Below are positions 1-6,732 of a stretch of DNA of 7,794 bases, one piece after another. The notes under the pieces are model-generated. The model saw nothing but the letters and a program-made list of their open reading frames with translations, ran no database searches and was not told the origin of the DNA. The DNA lies in assembly GCA_026398835.1 (NCBI GenBank), contig JAPLSD010000530.1, forward strand, positions 1-7,794. Direction: 5' to 3'. Within the stretch, counting starts at the first letter, position 1; each line of letters starts with the position of its first letter. Source of the stretch: Pseudomonas sp. (GTDB lineage: Bacteria; Pseudomonadota; Gammaproteobacteria; Pseudomonadales; Pseudomonadaceae). A program made the translations under genes and the position numbers.

Positions 1-420
1 GCGGCCCGCGCTGGCGAGCACGGTCGCGGTTTCGCCGTGGTCGCCGAGGAGGTCCGTAGCCTGGCCCAGGCCACCGACCGGGCTACTCACGAAATCACCA
101 CGGCCGCGACGGCGATCGCCACGGCCGTGCGCCAGGTGGATAGCGAGGTCAAAGAACACCGCGACCTGCTGGAAGCCGGAAGCCGACAGAGCGAGCACCT
201 TGCCGCCAACCTCGACGATCTGGCTCAGCGGAGTCAAACCAATCTGCAACACCTCGGCGCCATGCAACAGGCGCTCAGCGAGCACCAACACGCCAATCAT
301 GCCCTCAGTGAACAGTTGCAACAGGTCAATGGGGCCGTGCAGGAGCAGAGCACGCAGACCCATGCGCTGCACGACCTGACCCGCTATCTCAACCAGCTCA
401 CCGTTGGAAGCCGCCCATGA
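1..420 (+). CDS. Methyl-accepting chemotaxis protein, C-terminal fragment (cut by window edge)
   Basis: Reading frame 1 is open from the first base to a TGA at 418-420, giving 139 residues of a longer protein. The visible start, AARAGEHGRGFAVVAEEVRS, is the highly conserved segment just after the signalling tip of chemoreceptors, where the cytoplasmic hairpin contacts CheA and CheW. The rest is a long, Gln- and Ala-rich, charged helix with heptad character, as expected for the returning arm of the coiled coil. The C-terminus ends in GSRP and has no CheR-tethering pentapeptide of the xWExF type. A GTG at 37 lies inside the conserved motif, so it is not the true start. The ligand-binding part, HAMP domain and membrane anchor would lie left of the window, so the stimulus cannot be read here. 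The gene overlaps the next one by ATGA (417-420), which suggests translational coupling. Family assignment is firm; the specific receptor is unknown. Confidence 0.93.
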   Translation, partial: AARAGEHGRGFAVVAEEVRSLAQATDRATHEITTAATAIATAVRQVDSEVKEHRDLLEAGSRQSEHLAANLDDLAQRSQTNLQHLGAMQQALSEHQHANHALSEQLQQVNGAVQEQSTQTHALHDLTRYLNQLTVGSRP

Positions 421-1064
421 ACCTGCAACTCACCGCAGCATTCGATGACGGGCAATCCCGACGAACCCGGCTGCCACAGGGTGACGCTGGCCTGCGGCAG
501 GCGCTATTGCTGGGTCTCGACCTGCTGCAAGGCCTGCAGCAGCATCGCGGTCTCGGCGGACAGACCAGCCGCGAGGCTCGGCAGCGTTGCCTGGCACTGG
601 GTGACTCGCTCGACCAACGCTGGAGGGACTGGCCGTATTCCACACAACGCCAGGCATGGCAGGCGTTACGCCGCGACCCTGCGGATTTCGAGGGTCACTG
701 CCGGTTGTTGCAAGACTTGCTCGGCACCCTCCAACACCTGGAATTGCATCGCTGTGCGCTCAGTCTGCAACCCCCGGTCGTCGCCGAGCGTTGTTGGGAG
801 CTGGAAGAGCTGGGGCGGCTGCGTGGCCTGTCGGTGCGCGCCGCCGCCTATCAGAGCTGCCCATTGGAAATGCTGATCCAGTTGCAGTACCTGCACGAAC
901 GCTTACTCAGGCATGCCCCTCGCTCGCTACTCGACGCTCTCGAACGGCTGCAACGCGGCCTCATGACCACCTCGATAGTGTCCATTACCCCAGCGCAGTG
1001 CTACGCCCTCCTCACTCCACTGCTCGATGAACGCCTCGACGCAATTCGTCGAGATCTGGGTTGA
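417..1064 (+). CDS. Uncharacterised helical protein coupled to a chemoreceptor
   Basis: This 215-residue protein is not one I recognise. It starts at an ATG that overlaps the stop of the chemoreceptor gene (ATGA, 417-420), so the two are probably translated together and may act together. There is no signal peptide or membrane segment. The sequence is rich in Leu, Arg and Gln and should be almost wholly alpha-helical and cytoplasmic. It contains two similar Arg-Gly motifs in helical settings: QQHRGLGG around residues 41-48 and RLRGLSVRAA around 134-143, with roughly equal stretches around each, which suggests a pseudo-repeated helical bundle. Arg-Gly motifs of this style occur in nitrate/nitrite-sensing (NIT) helical domains, so a small-molecule sensor or receptor accessory role is possible, but the similarity is weak and the 92-residue spacing is shorter than I would expect for that fold. 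Codon use looks typical of the host. It is convergent with the recombinase, 16 bases from its stop. Existence of the gene is well supported; function is unknown. Confidence 0.8.
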   Translation: MNLQLTAAFDDGQSRRTRLPQGDAGLRQALLLGLDLLQGLQQHRGLGGQTSREARQRCLALGDSLDQRWRDWPYSTQRQAWQALRRDPADFEGHCRLLQDLLGTLQHLELHRCALSLQPPVVAERCWELEELGRLRGLSVRAAAYQSCPLEMLIQLQYLHERLLRHAPRSLLDALERLQRGLMTTSIVSITPAQCYALLTPLLDERLDAIRRDLG

Positions 1065-1080
1065 GGCTTCCTGTGCTGAT

Positions 1081-2055
1081 TTAAAGGTCATACCGATCAA
1101 TGGCCCGGCGACGCTCATTTTCATCTCGAACGTCGTAATTGGCGGTCGTCTGGATGTTTGTGTGGTGGGCGAGTTTCTGTGCGATCGACAAGTCATGCTC
1201 TTCGATCACGCGGGTGATGAATGAGCGACGAAAATCATGGGGCATGATTTTCACCCCGACCTGCGCGCCGCGTTGTCGGGCGATGTAATAAATCGCGTGT
1301 TTGGTGATGCGTTCACGGGTGATGTGACTGCCACGACGAATTCTATTGAACAGAAACGGATCATCCTCCTGCCCCTCGACCAACTGTGAGCGCCGAAATT
1401 CCAGCCACGCATCCAGCTTGGCGAATGCCCAGGTCGGTGCGTACTTGATCAACTCCTTGTTGCCTTTTCCAGTGACTCGCAAGCTGCGTTCATTGAAATC
1501 AATCTGGTTGAGTTGCAGATTCACCGATTCGGATTTACGCATGCCTGAGCCATACAGGATCGCGATCACCGCGGCGTCCCGCAGCCCTTGTGGTCTTGGG
1601 TCAGCCGCACAGACGGCCATCAGTTCCTGAATCAACGTGCGCTTGAGATTTCGCCCTTGGGACAAACGTGTGCCCGCGATGGCTTTGACCGAGCGCATCT
1701 TCAACAGATGATCCTGCGTGATCAGACTGGCACGCCATGCTTCATTCATCACGCCGCGTACGGCGTTGACGTACAAAGAAGAGGTATTGGGCGCATAACC
1801 ATCAGTGCGCAGCGTCGCAACCAGAGCGATGACATCGCCAGGTTGCAGTTCATGCCACGGGACTTCTTCGATGTTTACCTCTTCGAAACCCAATCGGTCC
1901 GCAGCATCCTGTAACACATAACGCATGGTTAGTTGGCTGGAGGGTGCCAGGCGGCTCAGATAAAGTGTCAATGGATTTACGGCCCTTCTCCCCTCAGGTA
2001 CTGTTAATGCGGGGCTGCAGGCCTGCGGAGCATCGATTTCGGGTAGATCAATCAA
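1081..2055 (-). CDS. Tyrosine recombinase / site-specific integrase
   Basis: This is a 324-residue member of the tyrosine recombinase (phage integrase) family, which cuts and rejoins DNA at specific sites through a 3'-phosphotyrosine link. Residues about 25-125 form the N-terminal SAM-like core-binding domain. The catalytic domain follows with the full residue set: Arg173 in GSGMRKSE, Lys197 in the GKGNK hairpin, His273 and Arg276 in PHDFRR, His298 in LAHHTN, and the nucleophile Tyr307 in TTANYD, nine residues after His298 as is usual. Length is normal, so the enzyme looks active. The chosen start is TTG at 2053-2055, with AAGG about ten bases upstream; an in-frame TAA at 2068-2070 rules out a much longer protein, but the start is not certain. 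It stands alone: no excisionase, phage gene, tRNA or direct-repeat attachment site is visible. It runs opposite to both neighbours and its codons are less GC-biased than those of arnA, consistent with acquired DNA. Its substrate cannot be deduced. Confidence 0.93.
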   Translation of the reverse strand: MIDLPEIDAPQACSPALTVPEGRRAVNPLTLYLSRLAPSSQLTMRYVLQDAADRLGFEEVNIEEVPWHELQPGDVIALVATLRTDGYAPNTSSLYVNAVRGVMNEAWRASLITQDHLLKMRSVKAIAGTRLSQGRNLKRTLIQELMAVCAADPRPQGLRDAAVIAILYGSGMRKSESVNLQLNQIDFNERSLRVTGKGNKELIKYAPTWAFAKLDAWLEFRRSQLVEGQEDDPFLFNRIRRGSHITRERITKHAIYYIARQRGAQVGVKIMPHDFRRSFITRVIEEHDLSIAQKLAHHTNIQTTANYDVRDENERRRAIDRYDL

Positions 2056-2159
2056 TCTGGACGGGCCTTAAGTAAAAGTAACTCAACTCCATGGCTTTTG
2101 GGTTCAGCCGACTGGGTGCACTGCGACGGTTACTGCGATTATAATCAGCGCGAGACGCC

Positions 2160-2208
2160 TCCCCCGGCGACTGCAAAGAGCAACACCTGAAGGATTTTTT
2201 CCGGGGGA
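2160..2208. repeat. 8-bp inverted repeat with 33-base spacer
   Basis: The arms TCCCCCGG (2160-2167) and CCGGGGGA (2201-2208) are perfect complements. The spacer is too long for a good intrinsic terminator and no T-run follows the right arm; six T's lie just inside it instead. It could be a protein-binding site or a loose stem in a leader transcript. It sits nearer to the integrase than to arnB, so it could serve that gene. Role unknown. Confidence 0.4.
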
Positions 2209-2248
2209 AGTCACTGAGCGAAACGCTGAACAGTAGCTGTCTACCCCT

Positions 2249-2405
2249 AAGATAAACAGTCTCTTGCCATGTTTTTCATATTCGTTTCACATTTTCGGGC
2301 CTAATCTGGGCGCGATGGAATCGTTTCGCCACCCCGCTGACGAAAAAGGCCACCACTCATGAACACAAACGGAAAAACATTACAGTTTGTGAAGATAAAC
2401 TCTTG
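2249..2405 (+). repeat. Imperfect direct repeat AAGATAAAC...CTCTTG
   Basis: AAGATAAAC occurs at 2249-2257 and again at 2392-2400. In each copy CTCTTG follows: at 2261-2266 after a three-base insertion, and at 2400-2405 sharing its first C. The copies are 143 bases apart, about 13.6 helical turns. Two copies of a 14- to 18-base element upstream of a regulated operon could be binding sites for one regulator. The reverse complement contains GTTTA, which resembles one half of the enteric PhoP box, but I see no second half at the right spacing. May be chance. Confidence 0.3.
2364..2391. repeat. 7-bp inverted repeat CACAAAC / GTTTGTG upstream of arnB
   Basis: The arms CACAAAC (2364-2370) and GTTTGTG (2385-2391) are perfect complements around a 14-base spacer, with arm centres 21 bases apart, about two helical turns. 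That geometry suits a dimeric regulator bound on one face of DNA. It lies just upstream of the proposed arn promoter, where an operator would be expected. It is too weak and AT-rich to be a terminator. The sequence alone does not name the regulator. Confidence 0.4.
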
Positions 2406-2430
2406 ATCCTTATTTACTTTTCGTCAGAAT
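2402..2430 (+). promoter_or_regulatory. Possible arn promoter with PmrA-like box
   Basis: A candidate sigma70 promoter consists of TTGATC (2403-2408) as -35 and CAGAAT (2425-2430) as -10, 16 bases apart; each matches four of six consensus bases. It would start transcription near 2437, leaving a leader of about 140 bases before arnB. Overlapping its -35 is CTTGAT-N5-TTTACT (2402-2407 and 2413-2418), matching 10 of 12 positions of the enteric PmrA box YTTAAK-N5-YTTAAK. The arn operon is classically activated by PmrA and PhoP, and an activator site over a poor -35 fits. A match this loose can arise by chance in 500 bases, so this rests mainly on position. Confidence 0.3.
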
Positions 2431-2569
2431 GGTCCTTACTCTAAGCGTGCACGGACTGCCAGTTTCTACGCTTTGTAATGGACCCTGCCGCATGACCAGA
2501 TTGAACAACGCCCCCTGAATGTCTTCCGTGTTAACCTTTTTTTTGTTTCAACCCCTACCCGCTTTGCCC

Positions 2570-2574
2570 AGAGG
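2570..2574 (+). promoter_or_regulatory. Ribosome binding site of arnB
   Basis: AGAGG lies five bases before the ATG at 2580-2582. It is the clearest Shine-Dalgarno sequence in the operon and supports this start, which also matches the N-terminus of known ArnB proteins. Confidence 0.7.
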
Positions 2575-2579
2575 TATCG

Positions 2580-3719
2580 ATGAACCAGCCGTTTCTCCCT
2601 TTCTCACGTCCCAGCATTGGCGATGAAGAAATTGCTGCTGTAGAACAGGTGCTTCGCTCCGGCTGGATTACCACCGGCCCGAAAAACCAGCAGCTCGAAG
2701 AGCAATTCGCAGAGCGGGCTGGCTGTCGGCATGCTGTTGCGCTGTCTTCTGCTACGGGCGCGATGCACATCACCTTGCTGGCATTGGGAATCGGTCCTGG
2801 CGACGAAGTGATCACTCCTTCGCAAACCTGGGTCTCCACGGCCAACATGATCTGCCTGTTGGGTGCGACACCGGTTTTCGTCGATATCGACCGCGACACC
2901 TTGATGACTGACGTCCAAACCATTGAGGCGGCAATTACCCCGCGCACCAAGGCAATCATTCCGGTGCATTACGCCGGTGCGGCCTTTGACCTCGATCCAC
3001 TTTATGCGCTGGCCGCTCGGCATGGCATCCCGGTTATCGAGGACGCCGCACATGCCGCCGGTACGCTATATCGCGGCCGCGCGATCGGTGCCCAGGGCAC
3101 TGCGATCTTCTCGTTTCACGCGATCAAGAACATGACCTGTGCTGAAGGCGGGATGTTCGTCAGCGACGATGAAGCACTCGCTAACCGGGTGCGGATGCTC
3201 AAGTTCCACGGTTTGGGGGTTGATGCCTATGATCGCCTGACCCATGGTCGCAAGCCTCAGGCTCAAGTCATCGAACCTGGCTTCAAGTACAACCTGGCCG
3301 ACATCAACGCCGCGATCGCGCTGGTGCAGCTACAACGCCTGGATGAAATCAACGCTAAACGCGAACAGCTGGCACAGGCCTATTTGCAGCGTCTGAGCGG
3401 TTTGCCGGTAGAGCCACTGAAACTGCCGAACTACCCGCAGCAACATGCTTGGCACCTGTTCATCCTGCGCATCGACGCTGAGCGTTGCGGGCTCGATCGT
3501 GATGCGTTCATGAAGGCCTTGCAGGAGCAAAACATCGGCAGCGGCATCCACTTCGTCGCGACCCATCTGCATACCTATTACCGCCAGCGGTTCCCTGATA
3601 TCCATTTACCCAACACTGAATGGAATTCGGCACGTCTGTGTTCGATTCCTTTGTTCCCGGACATGACCCTCGATGATGTCGAGCGTGTCGCAAGCGCCAT
3701 TGAAACCATTCTGGACTGA
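2580..3719 (+). CDS. arnB: UDP-4-amino-4-deoxy-L-arabinose aminotransferase (ArnB)
   Basis: ArnB is a cytoplasmic pyridoxal-phosphate enzyme of the DegT/DnrJ/EryC1 family. It moves an amino group from glutamate to the 4-keto sugar made by the C-terminal domain of ArnA, giving UDP-L-Ara4N. The 379-residue length equals that of enteric ArnB. The N-terminus ([14 protein letters not shown], residues 5-18) and [11 protein letters not shown] (27-37) are family signatures. Residues 56-61 (SSATGA) bind the cofactor phosphate. Asp155 in IEDAAHAAG should pair with the pyridine nitrogen. Lys183 in [14 protein letters not shown] should carry the PLP Schiff base, equivalent to Lys188 of the Salmonella enzyme. 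[11 protein letters not shown] (209-219) and [18 protein letters not shown] (345-362) are also conserved. It is first in the operon, has a good ribosome binding site, and ends five bases before arnC. No defect is visible. Alternative sugar aminotransferase roles are unlikely given the neighbours. Confidence 0.97.
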   Translation: MNQPFLPFSRPSIGDEEIAAVEQVLRSGWITTGPKNQQLEEQFAERAGCRHAVALSSATGAMHITLLALGIGPGDEVITPSQTWVSTANMICLLGATPVFVDIDRDTLMTDVQTIEAAITPRTKAIIPVHYAGAAFDLDPLYALAARHGIPVIEDAAHAAGTLYRGRAIGAQGTAIFSFHAIKNMTCAEGGMFVSDDEALANRVRMLKFHGLGVDAYDRLTHGRKPQAQVIEPGFKYNLADINAAIALVQLQRLDEINAKREQLAQAYLQRLSGLPVEPLKLPNYPQQHAWHLFILRIDAERCGLDRDAFMKALQEQNIGSGIHFVATHLHTYYRQRFPDIHLPNTEWNSARLCSIPLFPDMTLDDVERVASAIETILD

Positions 3720-3724
3720 AGCCT

Positions 3725-4744
3725 TTGAGACCTTATCCGATTAAGTGTGTGTCGATCGTCATTCCGGTCTACAACGAAGAACAGAGCTTGCCCGAACTGC
3801 TGCGTCGCACCGAAGCGGCTTGCCTTCAGTTGCAGCACGAATTCGAAATAATTCTGGTTGATGACGGCAGCCGCGACGACTCCGCACAAATTCTGCAAGA
3901 CGCAGCCGAACGCGAAGGCAGCCCGGTGGTCGCGGTGATTCTCAACCGCAACTATGGCCAACACGCGGCAATCATGGCCGGTTTCGAGCAGTGCAAAGGT
4001 GATGTGATCATCACCCTCGACGCCGACCTGCAAAACCCGCCGGAGGAAATCCCGCGGATGGTGGCGCAAGCCGAGCTGGGCTACGACGTCGTCGCTACCG
4101 TACGCAGCAATCGCCAGGACTCTGCCTGGCGCCGCTGGCCTTCGCGCTTGATCAATCTTGCCGTACAGCGCTCCACCGGCGTCGCCATGAGCGATTACGG
4201 CTGCATGCTGCGCGCTTATCGCCGCACCATCGTCGACGCGATGCTCGCTTGCCGTGAACGCAGTACCTTCATTCCGATTTTGGCCAACAGCTTCGCCCGC
4301 CATACCACCGAGATTCTGGTCGAGCACGCCGAGCGTGAACATGGCGAATCGAAGTACAGCCCCATGCGCCTGATCAATTTGATGTTCGACCTGATCACCT
4401 GCATGACCACCACGCCTCTGCGCCTGTTGAGCATCCTTGGCTTCAGCATGGCGGCGCTGGGTGCACTGTTCGCCCTGATGCTGATCGTTTTGCGGCTGAT
4501 CTTCGGTGCTACCTGGGCCGGCAACGGCTCTTTCGTTCTGTTCGCCGTACTCTTCGTCTTCACCGGCGGCCAGTTCATCGGCATGGGCCTGCTGGGTGAA
4601 TACCTGGGGCGCATGTACAGCGACGTACGAGCACGTCCGCGCTTCTTCATCGAAAAGGTTTTACGTAGCCAACCCGCATCCCCTGCTCCCGTCGTCACCG
4701 TCGACGGCCTAACTTCCACTGTCTCCGATCAGGTTTCTCCATGA
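3725..4744 (+). CDS. arnC: Undecaprenyl-phosphate Ara4FN transferase (ArnC)
   Basis: ArnC is an inner-membrane family 2 glycosyltransferase. It transfers 4-deoxy-4-formamido-L-arabinose from UDP onto undecaprenyl phosphate at the cytoplasmic face. The 339 residues begin with the GT-A domain: [11 protein letters not shown] (9-19), the nucleotide-binding [10 protein letters not shown] (44-53) and the DxD metal site Asp99-Asp101 in [13 protein letters not shown]. Two hydrophobic segments follow at about 232-259 and 266-292, then [18 protein letters not shown] (291-308), which is typical of ArnC. The start is a TTG five bases after the arnB stop, with only a weak purine stretch before it. I prefer it to the GTG at 3749 because the residues PYPIKCVS before that GTG align with enteric ArnC; it probably depends on coupling to arnB. 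The C-terminal tail, about residues 313-339, is rich in Ser, Thr, Pro and Val and makes the protein some 17 residues longer than the E. coli enzyme. The stop overlaps arnA by ATGA. Confidence 0.96.
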   Translation: MRPYPIKCVSIVIPVYNEEQSLPELLRRTEAACLQLQHEFEIILVDDGSRDDSAQILQDAAEREGSPVVAVILNRNYGQHAAIMAGFEQCKGDVIITLDADLQNPPEEIPRMVAQAELGYDVVATVRSNRQDSAWRRWPSRLINLAVQRSTGVAMSDYGCMLRAYRRTIVDAMLACRERSTFIPILANSFARHTTEILVEHAEREHGESKYSPMRLINLMFDLITCMTTTPLRLLSILGFSMAALGALFALMLIVLRLIFGATWAGNGSFVLFAVLFVFTGGQFIGMGLLGEYLGRMYSDVRARPRFFIEKVLRSQPASPAPVVTVDGLTSTVSDQVSP

Positions 4745-6732
4745 ATCCAAAAGCTGTTGTTTTCGCCTACCACGACATTGGCTGTGCAGGTATCGAAGCA
4801 CTGCTCAACGCAGGTTTCGAGATTGCTGCCGTGTTTACCCACGCCGACGATCCGAAGGAAAACACCTTCTACGGCTCGGTCGCGCAACTGTGCGCCCGCA
4901 AAGGCATCCCCGTGCACGCACCGGAAGACGCCAACCACCCGCTGTGGATCGAGCGCATCGCCAAGCTGAACCCGGACTACCTGTTCTCGTTCTACTACCG
5001 CAACCTGCTGGGCGAGCAACTGCTGGCTACCGCCCGCAAAGGCGCGTTCAACCTGCACGGCTCCTTGCTGCCAACCTACCGTGGCCGCGCACCGGCCAAC
5101 TGGGTACTGGTCAACGGCGAAACCGAAACCGGCGTAACCTTGCACCGCATGGTCAAACGTGCCGACGCTGGTGCAATCATTGCCCAGGAACGCGTTGCGA
5201 TTGATCGCACCGACACCGCTCTGAGCCTGCATGGCAAATTGCGTGAAGCCGCTTCCAGCCTGCTGCGCGACACACTGCCGCTGCTGGTTCAGGGCAAAGT
5301 CACCGAAACCGCTCAGGACGAATCCAAGGCCACTGTTTTCGGTCGTCGTACCCCGGCGGACGGCAAGCTGGTCTGGAAGAAACCGGCCGAAGAGCTGTTC
5401 AACCTGGTTCGCGCCGTGACCCAGCCTTACCCGGGCGCGTTCTGCGACGTGGGCGAGCACAAACTGATTGTCTGGAGCGCTGAAGTCGCCAAGGGCAACG
5501 AAGGCCTGGCACCAGGTCGTGTGATCAGCGTCAACCCGCTGCGCATCGCCTGCGGCGAAGACTCGCTGGTAATCACTTTTGGTCAGCGCAATGACAATGG
5601 CCTGTACCTGGCCGGTCCTTCCCTGGCTAACGAGCTGGGCCTGGTGGACGGCTCCGTGCTGCGCGGTGCTGAATCCGGCCGCAAGCCACGCCGTACCCGC
5701 GTACTGATCCTCGGTGTGAACGGCTTTATCGGTAACCACTTGTCCGAGCGCCTGCTGCGTGACGACCGCTACGAAGTCTACGGCCTGGACATCGGCTCCG
5801 ACGCCATCGAGCGCCTGCGCAGCCACCCGAACTTCCACTACGTGGAAGGCGACATCAGCATTCACTCCGAGTGGATCGAGTACCACATCAAGAAGTGCGA
5901 CGTGGTCCTGCCGCTGGTGGCCATCGCCACGCCGATCGAATACACCCGCAACCCGCTGCGCGTATTCGAACTGGACTTCGAAGAGAACCTGAAACTGGTT
6001 CGCTACTGCGTCAAGTACAACAAGCGCGTGATCTTCCCGTCGACCTCCGAAGTCTATGGCATGTGCCAGGACCAGTACTTCGACGAAGACACCTCCAACC
6101 TGGTGGTCGGTCCGATCAACAAACAGCGCTGGATCTACTCGGTTTCCAAGCAACTGCTGGACCGCGTGATCTGGGCCTACGGTGCCAAGGGCCTGAACTT
6201 CACCCTGTTCCGTCCGTTCAACTGGATGGGCCCGCGCCTGGACCGTCTGGACTCGGCCCGTATCGGCAGCTCCCGTGCAATCACCCAGCTGATCCTGAAC
6301 CTGGTGGAAGGTACTCCGATCCGCCTGTTCGACGGTGGCGAGCAGAAGCGCTGCTTCACCGACATCGCCGACGGCATCGAAGCCCTGGCACGCATCATCG
6401 ACAACGACAACGATGCCTGCAACGGTCAGGTCATCAACATCGGTAACCCGGAAAACGAAGCCAGCATCCGTCAGCTGGGCGAAGAACTGCTGCGTCAGTT
6501 CGAAGCTCACCCGCTGCGCGCCAACTTCCCTCCGTTCGCCGGTTTCCGCGACGTAGAGAGCAAGGCGTTCTACGGCACCGGTTACCAGGACGTGGCACAC
6601 CGCAAGCCAAGCATCGAAAACGCCAAGCGCCTGCTGAACTGGGAGCCGACCGTGGAGATGAGCGAAACCATCGGCAACACCCTGGATTTCTTCCTGCGTG
6701 AAGCCATGCTCGAAATCGCGGACAAGCGCTGA
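4741..6732 (+). CDS. arnA: Bifunctional UDP-glucuronate decarboxylase / UDP-Ara4N formyltransferase (ArnA)
   Basis: ArnA is a two-domain cytoplasmic enzyme that supplies both the 4-keto precursor and the formyl group of the pathway. The 663-residue length is normal. Residues 1 to about 305 are the formyltransferase, using N10-formyltetrahydrofolate; the catalytic set Asn104, His106 (FNLHGSLLP) and Asp142 (KRADAGA) matches Asn102, His104 and Asp140 of E. coli ArnA. Residues about 317-660 are the NAD-dependent decarboxylase of the short-chain dehydrogenase type: GVNGFIG (325-331) binds NAD, Thr435-Ser436-Glu437 lie in the active site, Tyr466 and Lys470 (YSVSK) form the dehydrogenase pair, and Arg621 in [10 protein letters not shown] is the expected late catalytic arginine. 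AGG seven bases upstream and the ATGA overlap with arnC set the start. Codon use is strongly biased towards C- and G-ending codons: no TTA, CTA or TCA codon occurs in the whole gene, which leaves a long antisense reading frame open. That bias is stronger than in arnB or arnD. Confidence 0.98.
   Translation: MNPKAVVFAYHDIGCAGIEALLNAGFEIAAVFTHADDPKENTFYGSVAQLCARKGIPVHAPEDANHPLWIERIAKLNPDYLFSFYYRNLLGEQLLATARKGAFNLHGSLLPTYRGRAPANWVLVNGETETGVTLHRMVKRADAGAIIAQERVAIDRTDTALSLHGKLREAASSLLRDTLPLLVQGKVTETAQDESKATVFGRRTPADGKLVWKKPAEELFNLVRAVTQPYPGAFCDVGEHKLIVWSAEVAKGNEGLAPGRVISVNPLRIACGEDSLVITFGQRNDNGLYLAGPSLANELGLVDGSVLRGAESGRKPRRTRVLILGVNGFIGNHLSERLLRDDRYEVYGLDIGSDAIERLRSHPNFHYVEGDISIHSEWIEYHIKKCDVVLPLVAIATPIEYTRNPLRVFELDFEENLKLVRYCVKYNKRVIFPSTSEVYGMCQDQYFDEDTSNLVVGPINKQRWIYSVSKQLLDRVIWAYGAKGLNFTLFRPFNWMGPRLDRLDSARIGSSRAITQLILNLVEGTPIRLFDGGEQKRCFTDIADGIEALARIIDNDNDACNGQVINIGNPENEASIRQLGEELLRQFEAHPLRANFPPFAGFRDVESKAFYGTGYQDVAHRKPSIENAKRLLNWEPTVEMSETIGNTLDFFLREAMLEIADKR

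Larger units (their letters stand above)
2056..2579. other. Non-coding region between the divergent integrase and arn operon
   Basis: This 524-base stretch separates the start of the integrase from the start of arnB and is clearly more AT-rich than the genes around it. It must hold the promoters for both. I see no tRNA, no CRISPR repeat and no ORF of normal size. It contains an 8-bp inverted repeat (2160-2167 with 2201-2208), a 7-bp inverted repeat (2364-2370 with 2385-2391), a 9-bp direct repeat AAGATAAAC (2249-2257 and 2392-2400), a possible promoter with a PmrA-like box (2402-2430), and a run of eight T (2537-2544) shortly before arnB. A perfect palindrome GATTATAATC sits at 2137-2146 and offers a -10-like TATAAT on either strand, but no fitting -35 is present. 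Several 5- to 15-codon ORFs can be read, without evidence that they are translated. Confidence 0.8.

Noticed and set aside
1065..1080. Bidirectional terminator between the two convergent genes
   Set aside because: The 16-base gap holds no inverted repeat or T-run.
1588..1914. Plus-strand open frames inside the integrase gene
   Set aside because: They lie opposite the recombinase with its full catalytic set and have no recognisable content.
2067..2072. CTTAAG as a PmrA half-site before the integrase
   Set aside because: A single hexamer; the expected partner after five bases is GTAACT, a poor match.
2137..2146. TATAAT within GATTATAATC as a promoter
   Set aside because: The -10 match is perfect on either strand, but no acceptable -35 lies 16-18 bases away in either direction.
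2208..2236. PhoP-box-like GTTCAG...GCTCAG on the minus strand
   Set aside because: The hexamers are offset by 12 bases rather than 11 and point towards the integrase, so it does not fit a PhoP box.
2531..2548. Run of eight T before arnB as an intrinsic terminator or attenuator
   Set aside because: The only stem found upstream (AACAACG with CGTGTT) is short, AT-rich and bulged, with a 16-base loop. Not enough to claim termination.
3578..4342. Minus-strand open frame of 254 codons opposite arnC
   Set aside because: It is an antisense shadow of a GC-rich gene that carries clear ArnC motifs on the plus strand; no independent motif or ribosome binding site.
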